From Sphingomonas sp. CCH10-B3 (GTDB lineage: Bacteria; Pseudomonadota; Alphaproteobacteria; Sphingomonadales; Sphingomonadaceae): DNA of 49,181 nt. A program made the translations under genes and the position numbers. The stretch covers positions 1 to 49,181 of the forward strand of contig NZ_LSIJ01000022.1 of NCBI RefSeq assembly GCF_001556185.1. The letters run 5' to 3'. Under the pieces are notes generated by a model that was not told the DNA's origin, did not search any database, and was given only the letters and a program-made list of their open reading frames with translations. Positions 17,206 to 25,754 of the stretch are shown piece by piece (position 1 is the stretch's first letter; every line of letters begins with the position of its first letter).

Positions 17206-18066
17206 TCAATCCTTGGGCGCGTAAGTCTGTTCCGGTCCGGGAAAGGCACGGGAACGCACCTCGTCCGCATAGGTTTGAACCGCGGCGGAAATACGGCCAG
17301 CGAGATCGTCATAGCGCTTCACGAAACGGGGCGTGCGATCGAACATGCCAAGCATGTCGTCGATCACCAGCACTTGCCCGTCGCACTGCGCCGACGCGCC
17401 GATGCCGATCGTTGGGCAATCGAGCGTGCGCGTCGCCTCGACCGCAATCGGTTCGACCACGCCTTCGATGACGATGCCGAACGCGCCCGCCTGATCGATC
17501 GCGCGCGCATCGTCGAGGATTTTGGCCGCCTCAGCCTGGGTTCGGCCACGCGCACCGTAGCCGCCAAGCACATTCACTGCCTGCGGCGTCAGCCCGACAT
17601 GTCCCATCACGGGAATGCCTCGCTCGACGAGGAAGCGCACCGTCGGCGCCATCGCCTGCCCACCTTCGAGCTTTACCGCCGCCGCGCCGGTTTCCTTCAT
17701 CAGATAGGCGGCGCTTTCGAACGCGACTTCAGGCGAGGTTTCGTAGCTGCCGAACGGCATGTCGATCACCACGACTGCGTGATAGCTGCCGCGCACCACC
17801 GCCGCGCCATGCGCCGCCATCATCTCGAGCGTGACCGGCAGCGTCGAGGGCAGGCCATAGATCACTTGCCCCAGGCTGTCGCCGACGAGCAGCAAGTCGC
17901 AATGCGGATCGAGCAGCTGCGCCATCCGCACCGTGTAAGCGGTCAGCATCACCAGCGGCTCAGCACCCTTACGCGCGCGGATCGCGGGGATGGTCAGCCG
18001 CTTCATCGGCGCAGGCGTCGGCGTCGCGCGGCTGGTGGCGGTATCGATGGTGTAGGTCGTCGACAT
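17206..18066 (-). CDS. panB: 3-methyl-2-oxobutanoate hydroxymethyltransferase
   Basis: A 286-residue PanB. Family blocks are clear: [36 protein letters not shown] (metal and substrate loop), [33 protein letters not shown] (catalytic region) and [17 protein letters not shown]. It transfers a hydroxymethyl group from methylene-tetrahydrofolate to ketoisovalerate, the first committed step of pantothenate and CoA synthesis. A 20-residue Ala/Thr/Pro-rich leader precedes the usual start ([14 protein letters not shown] at codon 21), so the true start might be there. Its upstream region diverges from the XRE cassette. Confidence 0.95.
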   Translation of the reverse strand: MSTTYTIDTATSRATPTPAPMKRLTIPAIRARKGAEPLVMLTAYTVRMAQLLDPHCDLLLVGDSLGQVIYGLPSTLPVTLEMMAAHGAAVVRGSYHAVVVIDMPFGSYETSPEVAFESAAYLMKETGAAAVKLEGGQAMAPTVRFLVERGIPVMGHVGLTPQAVNVLGGYGARGRTQAEAAKILDDARAIDQAGAFGIVIEGVVEPIAVEATRTLDCPTIGIGASAQCDGQVLVIDDMLGMFDRTPRFVKRYDDLAGRISAAVQTYADEVRSRAFPGPEQTYAPKD

Positions 18067-18130
18067 GGGCGTAGCGCTAGCGCGAGACGGCCGTCGCCGC
18101 CAGCGTAGACGTCAGTCGAGTTCATCTGTC

Positions 18131-18166
18131 TTGACTCAATGTCAGTTTTATATAACATTGAGTCAA
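18131..18166. promoter_or_regulatory. Perfect 12-bp inverted repeat over the promoter of the membrane protein/XRE cassette
   Basis: TTGACTCAATGT (18131-18142) and ACATTGAGTCAA (18155-18166) are exact reverse complements with a 12-base AT-rich spacer (CAGTTTTATATA). The left arm begins with a -35-like TTGACT. AACATT at 18154-18159 (17-base spacing; shares only the second A and final T with TATAAT) or TATAAC at 18151 (14-base spacing) could be the -10 box, so binding would block transcription. The likely ligand is the XRE protein encoded by the second gene, but this is inference. Confidence 0.72.
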
Positions 18167-18192
18167 GAATGGTTACCATTTAAGGAGCACAC

Positions 18193-18615
18193 ATGGCCTT
18201 TCGGGAAAAAATCCATTGGGTTGCCTTCGCAAGCCTTGCCGCCGCATTTGGCTGGTATTTTCTGGCTTACCCCTGGTCGATCGTCGACCGCCCGGCCGGC
18301 GTCGCCGCGGTCGCAGGCATGTTGGTGCCTGTAACCATTGTGATTATCGGATCAATGTCTATCGCAGCCGCTGCACTGGCCATCCGCGCGCCACGCGAAG
18401 CTCATCTTAAAGAAGATGAGCGCGAGCAGATCATTCACCTCAAAGGCACCCATGCAGCTTATTACCCGCTCGTCTTGGGAGCGTGGGCAAATTTATTCTC
18501 GATCTTTCACCATTTCAGTTCGGCAATGCAGCTCAATATACTTATAGCTACTGTTGTAATTGCAGAGCTTGTCCGCGTCGGTGCCCAGCTTTATTACTAC
18601 CGGCGCGGCTATTGA
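18193..18615 (+). CDS. Small membrane protein of unknown function paired with an XRE regulator
   Basis: A 140-residue protein with four predicted membrane helices: residues about 8-25, 38-65, 90-108 and 113-130. A charged loop, REAHLKEDEREQIIHLKGTHAAYY, lies between helices 2 and 3. The pattern resembles the short DUF2178-like membrane proteins that travel with small XRE regulators. AAGGAG lies seven bases before the ATG. The DNA is visibly less GC-rich than its neighbours (for example around 18340 and 18530-18560), suggesting transfer. The next gene begins three bases after the stop. Function is unknown. Confidence 0.83.
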   Translation: MAFREKIHWVAFASLAAAFGWYFLAYPWSIVDRPAGVAAVAGMLVPVTIVIIGSMSIAAAALAIRAPREAHLKEDEREQIIHLKGTHAAYYPLVLGAWANLFSIFHHFSSAMQLNILIATVVIAELVRVGAQLYYYRRGY

Positions 18616-18618
18616 GTG

Positions 18619-18837
18619 ATGGCTTTGCCCTTCACCAATAATATCAGGACCTTGCGCTTCCTCGCGGGCGAAATGACGCAGGCTGAACTTGGCGAGGCGA
18701 TCGGCGTCACCCGCCAGACGATCGCGGCGATCGAAGCGGGCAAATATTCGCCCTCGCTGGAGGCTGCGTTCCGGATCGCGGCCGTATTCGGCAAGCCGCT
18801 GGACGAGGTCTTCCAGTGGCGGGTGCCCGAGGACTAG
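18619..18837 (+). CDS. Small XRE-family HTH regulator (YozG-like)
   Basis: A 72-residue protein that is all helix-turn-helix: NIRTLRFLAGEMTQAELGEAIGVTRQTIAAIEAGKYSPSLEAAFRIAAVFG is split by the usual turn, and the tail is KPLDEVFQWRVPED. This is the short Cro/CI-type regulator of the YozG kind, with no ligand domain. I took the ATG at 18619; a GTG at 18616 is directly in front. It sits three bases after a membrane protein gene, and the unit is headed by a 12-bp perfect dyad, so autoregulation is likely. Its TAG shares CTAG with the stop of the convergent gene. Confidence 0.9.
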   Translation: MALPFTNNIRTLRFLAGEMTQAELGEAIGVTRQTIAAIEAGKYSPSLEAAFRIAAVFGKPLDEVFQWRVPED

Positions 18838-19268
18838 CGCAGCCAGCCGCGCCCCGTTGCGAGCCGGGCGAACCAGAGCTGGACCACACCCATCGCGATG
18901 ATGAAGACCGGGAAGCCTGCTGCGACCAGCAAACCCTTCACGGCGATCAGATCGGTCGCGCCGAGCGTGTAGCCGAACTGCACGATCACGCTGACCAGCG
19001 AAACGAGGAACAGCAGCCTTGCGTGCGCCGAACGCGCCAGCAACAGCACCCCGCCCAGCGCGCCCGACAAAACGGCGATGGCATAGACAGCATTGAGCCA
19101 CATCGGCATCGAGGTCAGTAGCTGGCGATCATAGTCGGGCAGCGCGGCGATCCCGGCGCTGTCGAGCACCTGGCTGTAGAAGGCGAACAGTCCCATGCAC
19201 GCCCACAGGAACAGGACCACGCTGACGATCCAGAACCATAGCGGCGGTTTGCCGAATTGTGCGCTCAT
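18834..19268 (-). CDS. Small four-helix membrane protein, paralog of the gene at 9693-10148
   Basis: A 144-residue protein with four hydrophobic helices and a C-terminus LATGRGWLR. Its helix 2 region PMWLNAVYAIAVLSGALGGV aligns without gaps to PAWMTTVFAIGVFGGTVGAL in the gene at 9693-10148, and both end GWLR. The start at 19268 is backed by GGGGAGGGGA upstream. It lies 61 bases downstream of the MOSC gene on the same strand and shares a CTAG stop overlap with the XRE gene. Function is unknown; the customary 'sugar transporter' label lacks support. Confidence 0.83.
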   Translation of the reverse strand: MSAQFGKPPLWFWIVSVVLFLWACMGLFAFYSQVLDSAGIAALPDYDRQLLTSMPMWLNAVYAIAVLSGALGGVLLLARSAHARLLFLVSLVSVIVQFGYTLGATDLIAVKGLLVAAGFPVFIIAMGVVQLWFARLATGRGWLR

Positions 19269-19329
19269 TGCGATCCCCTCCCCCCTTGATCCGCGTCGAT
19301 GCTGCGCGCGAATCGTCGACGGCACAAGA

Positions 19330-19980
19330 TCAGGCGTGGAGCGCGGCCTTGGCACGGATCTGCAGCCAGCGCGCCAGCCCGTTCGATTCGGCCATCAACG
19401 CGAGTTCGTCGCCGCTCGCCTGGCCGAAATTGACGATTTCGACCATCCGCGTGAACACCAGCCCCGGATGCGGACGCTCGACCAGCGCCACGCTATCGCC
19501 GGCCTGCAGCACGCCCTCCTCGATCGTGCGATAATACCAGCCCGACCGCCCCGAGCGGACCATCGCCTTGGGCATCGTCGCATCCTCGAAACGGAGCGCG
19601 AATTTGAAACAGGGCTGGCGCGGCTGGCAGACCTGCAGCCGGGCGCTGCCGATCGCGTGGATGTCGCCGATGCAAAGATCGGCCTCGGTGATGCCCGCGA
19701 TCGTCAGATTTTCACCGAACACGCCGGGCGTCAGCCGCGCGGCGTGTCCCGGGCGCTCGCTGGCCCATACCGGATAGTGATCGGCCGAATAGGCATAGAC
19801 GGCCTTGTCGGGGCCGCCGTGCACCGTCAGGTCGGCGGTCTCGTCACCGACCAACTGATGACCGCGCAGCTCGACGGGGCCGTCGACCGGATGCTTGACG
19901 ATGCCGCTTGGGACGGCGTCGGGACCGATCGGCGCGATCTTGCCGATCTGCAGCGATTGAAGCGTGGCGATCACGGTCAT
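19330..19980 (-). CDS. MOSC domain-containing protein (YiiM-like)
   Basis: A 216-residue MOSC protein. Key blocks are GDETADLTVHGGPDKAVYAYSADHYPVW, which holds the conserved HGG motif, FGENLTIAG, and RLQVCQPRQPCFK with the single conserved cysteine expected to take up sulfur or the molybdenum cofactor. In E. coli, YiiM detoxifies N-hydroxylated bases by a molybdoenzyme reaction, and the same role is plausible. The MOSC core covers about residues 30-160. It lies 21 bases after the DUF427 gene. Confidence 0.9.
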   Translation of the reverse strand: MTVIATLQSLQIGKIAPIGPDAVPSGIVKHPVDGPVELRGHQLVGDETADLTVHGGPDKAVYAYSADHYPVWASERPGHAARLTPGVFGENLTIAGITEADLCIGDIHAIGSARLQVCQPRQPCFKFALRFEDATMPKAMVRSGRSGWYYRTIEEGVLQAGDSVALVERPHPGLVFTRMVEIVNFGQASGDELALMAESNGLARWLQIRAKAALHA

Positions 19981-20001
19981 GGAGATGCTCCCGACGAAGG
20001 G

Positions 20002-20283
20002 TCAGGCGACCTTAACGCCCTTCCAGAAGGCGAAATAGCCCTTGATGTTGTCGGCGGCCGATTTCGGCTCGGGATAGTACCACACCGCATCGGCATTGCG
20101 CGCGTCGCCGACCACGATCGTCTTGTAGCTGGCCACACCCTTCCACGGGCAGGTCGAATGGGTGCCGCTATCTTCCAGCAGCGCCGTGTTGACGGCGTCG
20201 GGCGGGAAATAGTGATTGCCCTCGACGACAATCGTCTTGTCCGATTGGGCGATGACCGTGTCGTTCCAGGTCGCGGTTACCAT
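20002..20283 (-). CDS. DUF427 domain protein, short form
   Basis: A 93-residue single-domain DUF427 protein: IVVEGNHYFPPDAVN, STCPWKGVASY and AVWYYPEPK are the recognisable blocks. It resembles the longer DUF427 protein at 27540-28034, sharing YFPP and the C-x-WKG block. The start at 20283 matches the usual MVTATWND-type beginning; a longer frame reaches upstream without homology. It lies in a run of small minus-strand genes: YffB, this gene, MOSC and a four-helix protein. No function is established. Confidence 0.88.
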   Translation of the reverse strand: MVTATWNDTVIAQSDKTIVVEGNHYFPPDAVNTALLEDSGTHSTCPWKGVASYKTIVVGDARNADAVWYYPEPKSAADNIKGYFAFWKGVKVA

Positions 20284-20341
20284 GGCGATGCTCCGTTGTT
20301 GCGCCCGCGATATGGGGGCCGCGCGCTCCGGCGCCAGAGGC

Positions 20342-20686
20342 TCAGGCGAGCTTGGCACCATATTCGTCGGGCTTGAAACCCAGCAGCAGCGCATCGCCGG
20401 CCTCGAGCACCGGGCGCTTGATCAGCGTCGGGTTGGCCAGCATCAGCGCGATCGCCTTGGCTTCGTCCAGATCGGCCTTGTCGGCATCGGGCAGGTTGCG
20501 AAAGCTCGGCCCGCTCCGGTTGAGCAGCTTTTCCCAGCCGAGCACGTCGGCCCAGCCGCGCAGCCGGGCTTCGTCGATGCCCTCGGCGCGGTAATCGTGG
20601 AAGCGGTGGGCGATGCCATGCGCGTCGAGCCACGCGCGCGCCTTGCGAACGGTGTCGCAGGTCTTGATGCCATAGATCGTCGTCAT
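20342..20686 (-). CDS. yffB: YffB/ArsC-fold thioredoxin-like protein (Spx/ArsC family)
   Basis: A 114-residue protein of the ArsC/Spx fold: TIYGIKTCDTVRKARAWLD has the single cysteine of YffB proteins, followed by HRFHDYRAEGID, LNRSGPSFRNL and PTLIKRPVLE. Unlike true ArsC it has TCDT in place of CGTSRN, so it should not be called an arsenate reductase. E. coli YffB is thought to be a glutathione-dependent thiol protein. It is unrelated to the real arsC at 5280-5639 except by fold. Confidence 0.9.
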   Translation of the reverse strand: MTTIYGIKTCDTVRKARAWLDAHGIAHRFHDYRAEGIDEARLRGWADVLGWEKLLNRSGPSFRNLPDADKADLDEAKAIALMLANPTLIKRPVLEAGDALLLGFKPDEYGAKLA

Positions 20687-20767
20687 GCCCGCTTCCCTAG
20701 CCCGAGCGGGCGCAAGAGGGAATGGCAGGCGCGTCACCGCCGCAGAGGCGATTCTCGCTGTCGGGAT

Positions 20768-20797
20768 GCCGCGCGGCTAGCCTCGCTAGCCTGCGGC
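20768..20797 (-). terminator. Stem-loop downstream of ilvD
   Basis: GCCGC (20768-20772) pairs with GCGGC (20793-20797), and GGCTAGC (20775-20781) with GCTAGCC (20785-20791) around a three-base loop. It lies 12 bases beyond the ilvD stop in the direction of ilvD transcription. There is no U tract, so it may be a weak terminator or a 3' stabilising hairpin. Confidence 0.45.
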
Positions 20798-20808
20798 AAT
20801 CCGGACAA

Positions 20809-22494
20809 TCAGGCGGGGCTCAGATCGGCCCCGCTGGTGACAGCGCCATGCGATGCCGAGCCGACGCTGCGCGCATATTTGGCATAGACGCCGATGACGT
20901 CGCGCTGGCGCCTGGGCTCGGGCTGGGGCCGCGCGGCAAGATCGGCGTCGGTTTCGAGCACGCGTGCCTCGACGTCGATCCGCACCCGGTCACCGGTCGC
21001 GAGACGCGCGATCGGGCCGCCGCGTGCAGCCTCGGGGCTGATATGCCCGACCATGAAGCCATAGGTCGCGCCGGAGAATCGCCCGTCGGTGACGAGCGCG
21101 ACGCTGTCGCCCAGCCCCCGCCCCTGGATCGCCGCCGTCACCGCCAGCATCTCGCGCATGCCGGGCCCGCCCACCGGCCCTTCGCCGCGAATGACGACGA
21201 CATCGCCCGCCACGATCTCGCCCGCTTCGAGCGCGGCAAAGGTCGCTTCCTCGCCGTCATACACTTTGGCGGGACCTTCGAAGCTCAGCCGCTCATGCCC
21301 CGCCAGCTTCACCACGCAGCCTTCGGGGGCGAGATTGCCGTAGAGAATGCCATAGCCGCCGCGCGCCTTGATCGGCGCGTCGGCGGTGACGATCACTTGC
21401 TGGCCCGGCGTCTCGTGGGCGTCGGCGAAAGTCTCGAACAAGGTCGCGCCAGTGACGGTCGGCGCGTCGGTGATCAGCCCCGCTTCCATCAGCCGCCGCC
21501 CGAGCAGCCGCGTGCCGCCTGCCGCGCTCATGTCGGGCGCCATGAAGCGACCACCGGGCTTGAGATCGGCGATCACTGGCGTGGTGCGCGACAGCGAATC
21601 GAACAGGTCGAGCCCGAACTCGTCGGCGCCGATCCCGGCCTCGCGCGCGATCGCGAGCAGATGGAGGATCAGATTGGTCGAACCCGCCGTCGCGGTGCCC
21701 GCCACCGCGGCATTCCGCAAGCTGGTCGGCGTGATTAACTTGCGGGCATTGCGCCCCGCGCGCACTGCCCCCACCAGCACCCGCCCCGCCTCGGCCGCTG
21801 TCGCGCCCTTGTCGGGATGCGTCGCGGGAACATCGTTGAGGCCCATCGGCGACAGCCCGAGAAAACTCATCGCCAGCGCCATCGTGTTGGCGGTGAACTG
21901 CCCGCCGCACGCCCCTGCGCCGGGGCACGCCGCTACCTCCACCGCCTTAAGCCCGGCATCGTCGAGCGTGCCTGCGCCATGCGCGCCGACGGCTTCGAAC
22001 ACATCCTGAATCGTGATCGCCTTGTCGCCGATGTGCCCCGGCATGATCGACCCGCCGTAAAGAATGACGCTCGGCAGATCGAGGCGCGCCGCCGCGATCG
22101 CCGCCGCCGGGATCGTCTTGTCGCAGCCGACGAGGAACACCACCCCGTCGAGCATGTGCCCGCGCACCGCGAGCTCGGCCGAATCGGCGATCGTCTCGCG
22201 ACTCATCAGGCTCGCGCGCATCCCCGGCGTCCCCATCGAAATGCCGTCGGTGACGACGATCGTGTTGAAGTCGACTGCCGTCCCGCCCGCTTCCTCGATC
22301 CCGCGCCGCACATCATCGGCCAGCCCGCGCAGATGCATGTTGCACGGCGTGACCGTCGACCAGCTGTTGACGATCGCCAGCATCGGCTTGGCCATCGCCG
22401 CATCGTCGAAGCCGGCGGCGCGCAGCATGGCGCGGGCGGGCGCGCGCGCGGCGCCGGTCACCAGATCGCGCGACGGCAAGTGATTATCGGGCAT
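20809..22494 (-). CDS. ilvD: Dihydroxy-acid dehydratase, short type
   Basis: A 561-residue Ilv[21 protein letters not shown] and [15 protein letters not shown] supply the three cysteines of the Fe-S cluster. The length and TPCNMHL are of the shorter type known from cyanobacteria and mycobacteria, not the 616-residue E. coli type. The enzyme makes ketoisovalerate (valine, leucine and pantothenate precursor) from dihydroxyisovalerate. I chose the start at 22494 ([10 protein letters not shown]) because GGGGA lies upstream; codons at 22512 and 22524 lack a ribosome site. It is divergent from leuB-leuC-leuD, so branched-chain genes are grouped on both sides of one intergenic region. Confidence 0.9.
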   Translation of the reverse strand: MPDNHLPSRDLVTGAARAPARAMLRAAGFDDAAMAKPMLAIVNSWSTVTPCNMHLRGLADDVRRGIEEAGGTAVDFNTIVVTDGISMGTPGMRASLMSRETIADSAELAVRGHMLDGVVFLVGCDKTIPAAAIAAARLDLPSVILYGGSIMPGHIGDKAITIQDVFEAVGAHGAGTLDDAGLKAVEVAACPGAGACGGQFTANTMALAMSFLGLSPMGLNDVPATHPDKGATAAEAGRVLVGAVRAGRNARKLITPTSLRNAAVAGTATAGSTNLILHLLAIAREAGIGADEFGLDLFDSLSRTTPVIADLKPGGRFMAPDMSAAGGTRLLGRRLMEAGLITDAPTVTGATLFETFADAHETPGQQVIVTADAPIKARGGYGILYGNLAPEGCVVKLAGHERLSFEGPAKVYDGEEATFAALEAGEIVAGDVVVIRGEGPVGGPGMREMLAVTAAIQGRGLGDSVALVTDGRFSGATYGFMVGHISPEAARGGPIARLATGDRVRIDVEARVLETDADLAARPQPEPRRQRDVIGVYAKYARSVGSASHGAVTSGADLSPA

Positions 22495-22605
22495 ATGTGC
22501 AGTGTTCCCCATCGCTATCGGCATTGGCGTCTAGCGCGACCGATCGCTTGACGATATAAAAAATCGCGTACAAGCGCTATTTGGTTGTAATGTTACGCGC
22601 AACAC

Positions 22606-22637
22606 CCCCCGCGTCCCCGCCGGGACCGGGGGTTTTT
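22606..22637 (+). terminator. Terminator-like hairpin in the leuB leader (possible attenuator)
   Basis: CCCCC-GC-GTCCC (22606-22617) pairs with GGGAC-C-GGGGG (22622-22632) around a CGCC loop with one bulged base. TTTTT (22633-22637) follows directly. This is an intrinsic terminator shape, and it lies 22 bases before the leuB ATG, inside its leader, so it may attenuate the leu genes. I found no Leu-rich leader peptide, so the control signal is unknown. Confidence 0.65.
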
Positions 22638-22658
22638 GCTGCGATTGAAGGAAGACGC

Positions 22659-23750
22659 ATGAAGATCGTTCTGCTCCCCGGCGATGGCATCGGCCCCGAA
22701 GTGACGCGCGAGGCGCGGTTGTGCCTTGAGATGATCGGCAATGCGTGCGGCCATGATTTCGTGTTCGAGGAACGCTCGATCGGCGGCCTCGCCATCGATC
22801 GCCACGGCAAGCCGCTGCCCGCCGCGACGATCGGCGCCTGTGTCGAGGCCGACGCCATCCTGCTCGGGGCGGTCGGCGGTCCGGCGTGGGACAGCGCCAA
22901 GCAGCGCCCCGAAATGGGGTTGCTCGAACTGCGTGCGGTGCTCGATCTCTATGCCAATCTGCGCCCGGCGCGCGTGATTCCGGGCCTCGAGCATCTCTCG
23001 CCGCTGCGCCCCGAGATCGCCGCCGGTGCCGATGTGCTGGTCGTGCGCGAACTGACCGGCGGCAGCTATTTCGGCGAAAAGAAATTGAACGACAGCGAGG
23101 CGAGCGACCTGTGCAGCTATAGCCGGGTCGAAGTCGAGCGGATCGCGCATGTCGCGTTCAAGGCCGCGCGCGGGCGGCAAAAGCGTGTGACCTCGGTCGA
23201 CAAGGCCAATGTGCTGGCGACGTCGAAACTCTGGCGCCGCACTGTCGAAGATGTCGCCCGCGATTACCCCGATGTTGCGCTCGATCACATGTACGTCGAT
23301 TCGGCGGCAATGGCGCTGGTGATGAACCCCCGCCGCTTCGACGTGCTGCTGACCGAAAACATGTTCGGCGACATCTTGTCCGACGAAATGTCGGTGATCG
23401 CCGGGTCGATCGGGCTGCTGGCGTCGGCCAGCGTGGGCGACGGCGGGCCGGGCCTGTTCGAGCCGATCCATGGCTCCGCACCCGACATCGCTGGCAAGGA
23501 CCGCGCCAACCCCTGCGGCGCGATTGCGAGCGCGGCGATGCTGCTCGAGGACGGCCTTGGCCTTGCCGCCGAAGCGGCGATGCTGCGCGCGGCCCTTGAC
23601 GATGCGCTGCACGGCTCGGTGCTGACCCGGGACCTTGGCGGCGATGCGAGCTGCTCGGCGATGGGCGCCGAAATCCGGCGCCTGCTTGACGCGCGGCTCG
23701 GCGCGCGCGACGCGCATGTCGACCTGATGTCGAGCAATCGAGGTTTTTGA
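22659..23750 (+). CDS. leuB: 3-isopropylmalate dehydrogenase
   Basis: A 363-residue LeuB. The start [15 protein letters not shown], the substrate-binding block [23 protein letters not shown], the catalytic [13 protein letters not shown] and the C-terminal [16 protein letters not shown] are all present. It oxidises and decarboxylates 3-isopropylmalate with NAD in leucine synthesis. GAAGGA precedes the ATG. The upstream hairpin with a T5 run may attenuate transcription. The next gene, leuC, begins two bases after the stop. Confidence 0.95.
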   Translation: MKIVLLPGDGIGPEVTREARLCLEMIGNACGHDFVFEERSIGGLAIDRHGKPLPAATIGACVEADAILLGAVGGPAWDSAKQRPEMGLLELRAVLDLYANLRPARVIPGLEHLSPLRPEIAAGADVLVVRELTGGSYFGEKKLNDSEASDLCSYSRVEVERIAHVAFKAARGRQKRVTSVDKANVLATSKLWRRTVEDVARDYPDVALDHMYVDSAAMALVMNPRRFDVLLTENMFGDILSDEMSVIAGSIGLLASASVGDGGPGLFEPIHGSAPDIAGKDRANPCGAIASAAMLLEDGLGLAAEAAMLRAALDDALHGSVLTRDLGGDASCSAMGAEIRRLLDARLGARDAHVDLMSSNRGF

Positions 23751-23752
23751 AA

Positions 23753-25159
23753 ATGGTGCCGCGTACCCTCTATGAGAAAATCTGGGATGCGCATGTCGTC
23801 GCGCGCCAGGCCGATGGCACTTGCCTGATCTATATCGACCGGCATCTGGTTCACGAAGTCACGTCGCCCCAGGCTTTCGAGGGGTTGCGCGCGGCCGGGC
23901 GCCGTGTGCGGCGGCCCGACCTGACGCTCGCGGTGCCCGATCATAATGTGCCGACAACGCGGCGCACCGATACCGACGGCAATCGCCTGCCCGTCAGCGA
24001 TCCGCAGAGCGCGGCGCAGCTCGCCGCGCTCGACGCCAATGCCCGCGATTTCGGGGTGCGCTACATCCCCGATGGCGCGGCAGCGCAAGGCATCGTTCAT
24101 GTCGTCGGCCCTGAACAGGGCTTCACGCTGCCCGGCACCACCGTCGTCTGCGGCGACAGCCATACGGCGGCGCATGGTGCCTTGGGCGCGCTTGCTTTCG
24201 GGATCGGCACCAGCGAAGTCGAGCATGTGCTGGCGACGCAGACGCTACGGCTGACGCCCGCCAAGACGATGGAAGTCCGCGTCGACGGCGCGCTTGGCTT
24301 CGGCGTGTCGGCGAAGGACCTGATCCTTGCGATCATCGGCCGCATCGGGGCGGCGGGCGGCAACGGCCATGTCATCGAATATCGCGGGCAGGCGATCCGC
24401 GCGCTCAGCATGGAAGGGCGGCTGACGGTCGCCAACATGTCGATCGAGGCGGGCGCGCGATCAGGGCTGATCGCGCCTGACGAAACCACCTTCGCCTATC
24501 TGAAGGGTCGCCCGATGGCCCCCGTCGGCGACGACTGGGACCGCGCGGTCGCGTGGTGGGAGACGCTCGCGACCGACGAGGGCGCGCGCTTCGACAAGAG
24601 CGTGGCGATCGACGCCGCCACGATCGCCCCCACCGTCACCTGGGGGACGAGCCCGGAGGATACCGCCCCGATCGACGGCGTCATTCCCGATCCCGCCAGC
24701 TTCGCCGATCCCGCCAAGCGCGACGCGGCCACGCGCTCGCTGGCCTATATGGGCCTCAGCGCGGGCACGCGCTTGCGCGACGTCGCGATCGAGCATGTCT
24801 TCATCGGTAGCTGCACCAACAGCCGGATCGAGGATCTGCGCGCCGCCGCCGCCGTGGTGGGCAGTCGGCGGGTGCATTCGCGCATCAAGCAGGCGCTGGT
24901 CGTCCCCGGCTCGCGCCTCGTCAAGCATCAGGCCGAGGCCGAAGGGCTCGACCGCATCTTTACCGAAGCGGGCTTCGAATGGCGCGAGCCGGGTTGTTCG
25001 ATGTGCCTGTCGATGAACCCCGACCGCGTGCCGCCCGGCGAGCGCTGCGCCTCGACCTCGAACCGCAATTTTCAGGGCCGCCAGGGGCCGGGCGGCACGC
25101 GGTCGGGGTTCATCGACAGGCACATCGAACAACCCGGCTGGCCGATGTGCGCGAGTTGA
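23753..25159 (+). CDS. leuC: 3-isopropylmalate dehydratase large subunit with an aberrant, rearranged C-terminus
   Basis: A 468-residue LeuC as it stands. Through about residue 444 it is normal: [38 protein letters not shown] and [10 protein letters not shown] supply the three cluster cysteines, and [17 protein letters not shown] is the usual late block. LeuC then ends in RTHLVSPAMAAAAA-type sequence, but here codons 445-463 come from a reverse-complement copy of bases 24987-25039. The true terminal sequence LADVRELMA is still present downstream in another frame, ending at 25167 over the leuD start. So the frame was shifted and the last roughly 20 residues replaced. The cluster ligands remain, but function is doubtful, and assembly error is possible. 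Confidence 0.85.
   Translation: MVPRTLYEKIWDAHVVARQADGTCLIYIDRHLVHEVTSPQAFEGLRAAGRRVRRPDLTLAVPDHNVPTTRRTDTDGNRLPVSDPQSAAQLAALDANARDFGVRYIPDGAAAQGIVHVVGPEQGFTLPGTTVVCGDSHTAAHGALGALAFGIGTSEVEHVLATQTLRLTPAKTMEVRVDGALGFGVSAKDLILAIIGRIGAAGGNGHVIEYRGQAIRALSMEGRLTVANMSIEAGARSGLIAPDETTFAYLKGRPMAPVGDDWDRAVAWWETLATDEGARFDKSVAIDAATIAPTVTWGTSPEDTAPIDGVIPDPASFADPAKRDAATRSLAYMGLSAGTRLRDVAIEHVFIGSCTNSRIEDLRAAAAVVGSRRVHSRIKQALVVPGSRLVKHQAEAEGLDRIFTEAGFEWREPGCSMCLSMNPDRVPPGERCASTSNRNFQGRQGPGGTRSGFIDRHIEQPGWPMCAS
24987..25139. repeat. 53-bp perfect inverted repeat inside the 3' end of leuC
   Basis: Arm A 24987-25039 and arm B 25087-25139 are perfect reverse complements over 53 bases, with a 47-base spacer; the match stops at 24986/25140 and at 25040/25086. 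Arm A encodes the [17 protein letters not shown] block, which belongs in LeuC. Arm B is where the final conserved block should be, so arm B is the foreign copy. This is the pattern of a template switch or of a fold-back assembly artefact. Confidence 0.95.
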
Positions 25160-25163
25160 TGGC

Positions 25164-25754
25164 ATGAGCGGCGTCACCAGGATCACGGGCCGCGCCTGCC
25201 CGCTCGGCCTCGCCAATGTCGACACCGACATGATCATTGCCGCCGATCATTTGAAGACCACAGTGCGCAGCGGGCTTGGCGAGCACGCCTTCGCGGCCCT
25301 GCGCGCGCAGGGATCGGTGATCGGCGACCCCGCTTATGCCGGTGCGCCGATCCTGATCGCGGGCGCCAACTTCGGCTGCGGGTCGAGCCGCGAGCATGCC
25401 GTCTGGGCGATGATGGATCGCGGCATCCGCGCGGTGATCGCGCCGAGCTATTCGGACATTTTCGGCGGCAATGCCTTCAAGAACGGGCTGGTCGCCGTCG
25501 AATTGCCGCAGGCCGCGATCGACCAGCTGATGGTCGGTGCGGCCGATTCCGAAATCACGATCGATCTCGAATCGATGACGGTGACGCGCGGCAATCTCGC
25601 GTTCGACTTCAGCCTTGATCCGTTCCGGCGGCAATGCCTGATGGAAGGGCTCGACGAAATCGCGATCACCTTGCGCGACGACCCCGCGATCGCTGCCTAT
25701 GAAGCCAGGGCGCCCGCGCTCGGCTGGTCGATGGGGTCCGCCTTCACTGGCTGA
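25164..25754 (+). CDS. leuD: 3-isopropylmalate dehydratase small subunit
   Basis: A 196-residue LeuD of the usual length. [31 protein letters not shown] and [16 protein letters not shown] are the standard swivel-domain blocks; the last two shape the substrate pocket. It pairs with LeuC to isomerise 2- to 3-isopropylmalate. Its ATG overlaps the ancestral leuC stop (ATGA at 25164-25167), but the rearranged leuC now stops at 25159, four bases earlier. The 3' end overlaps the convergent ABC1 kinase gene by 58 bases. Confidence 0.94.
   Translation: MSGVTRITGRACPLGLANVDTDMIIAADHLKTTVRSGLGEHAFAALRAQGSVIGDPAYAGAPILIAGANFGCGSSREHAVWAMMDRGIRAVIAPSYSDIFGGNAFKNGLVAVELPQAAIDQLMVGAADSEITIDLESMTVTRGNLAFDFSLDPFRRQCLMEGLDEIAITLRDDPAIAAYEARAPALGWSMGSAFTG

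Noticed and set aside
20342..20686. Second arsenate reductase
   Set aside because: The cysteine context is TCDT, not CGTSRN, and the blocks match YffB; only the fold is shared with ArsC.
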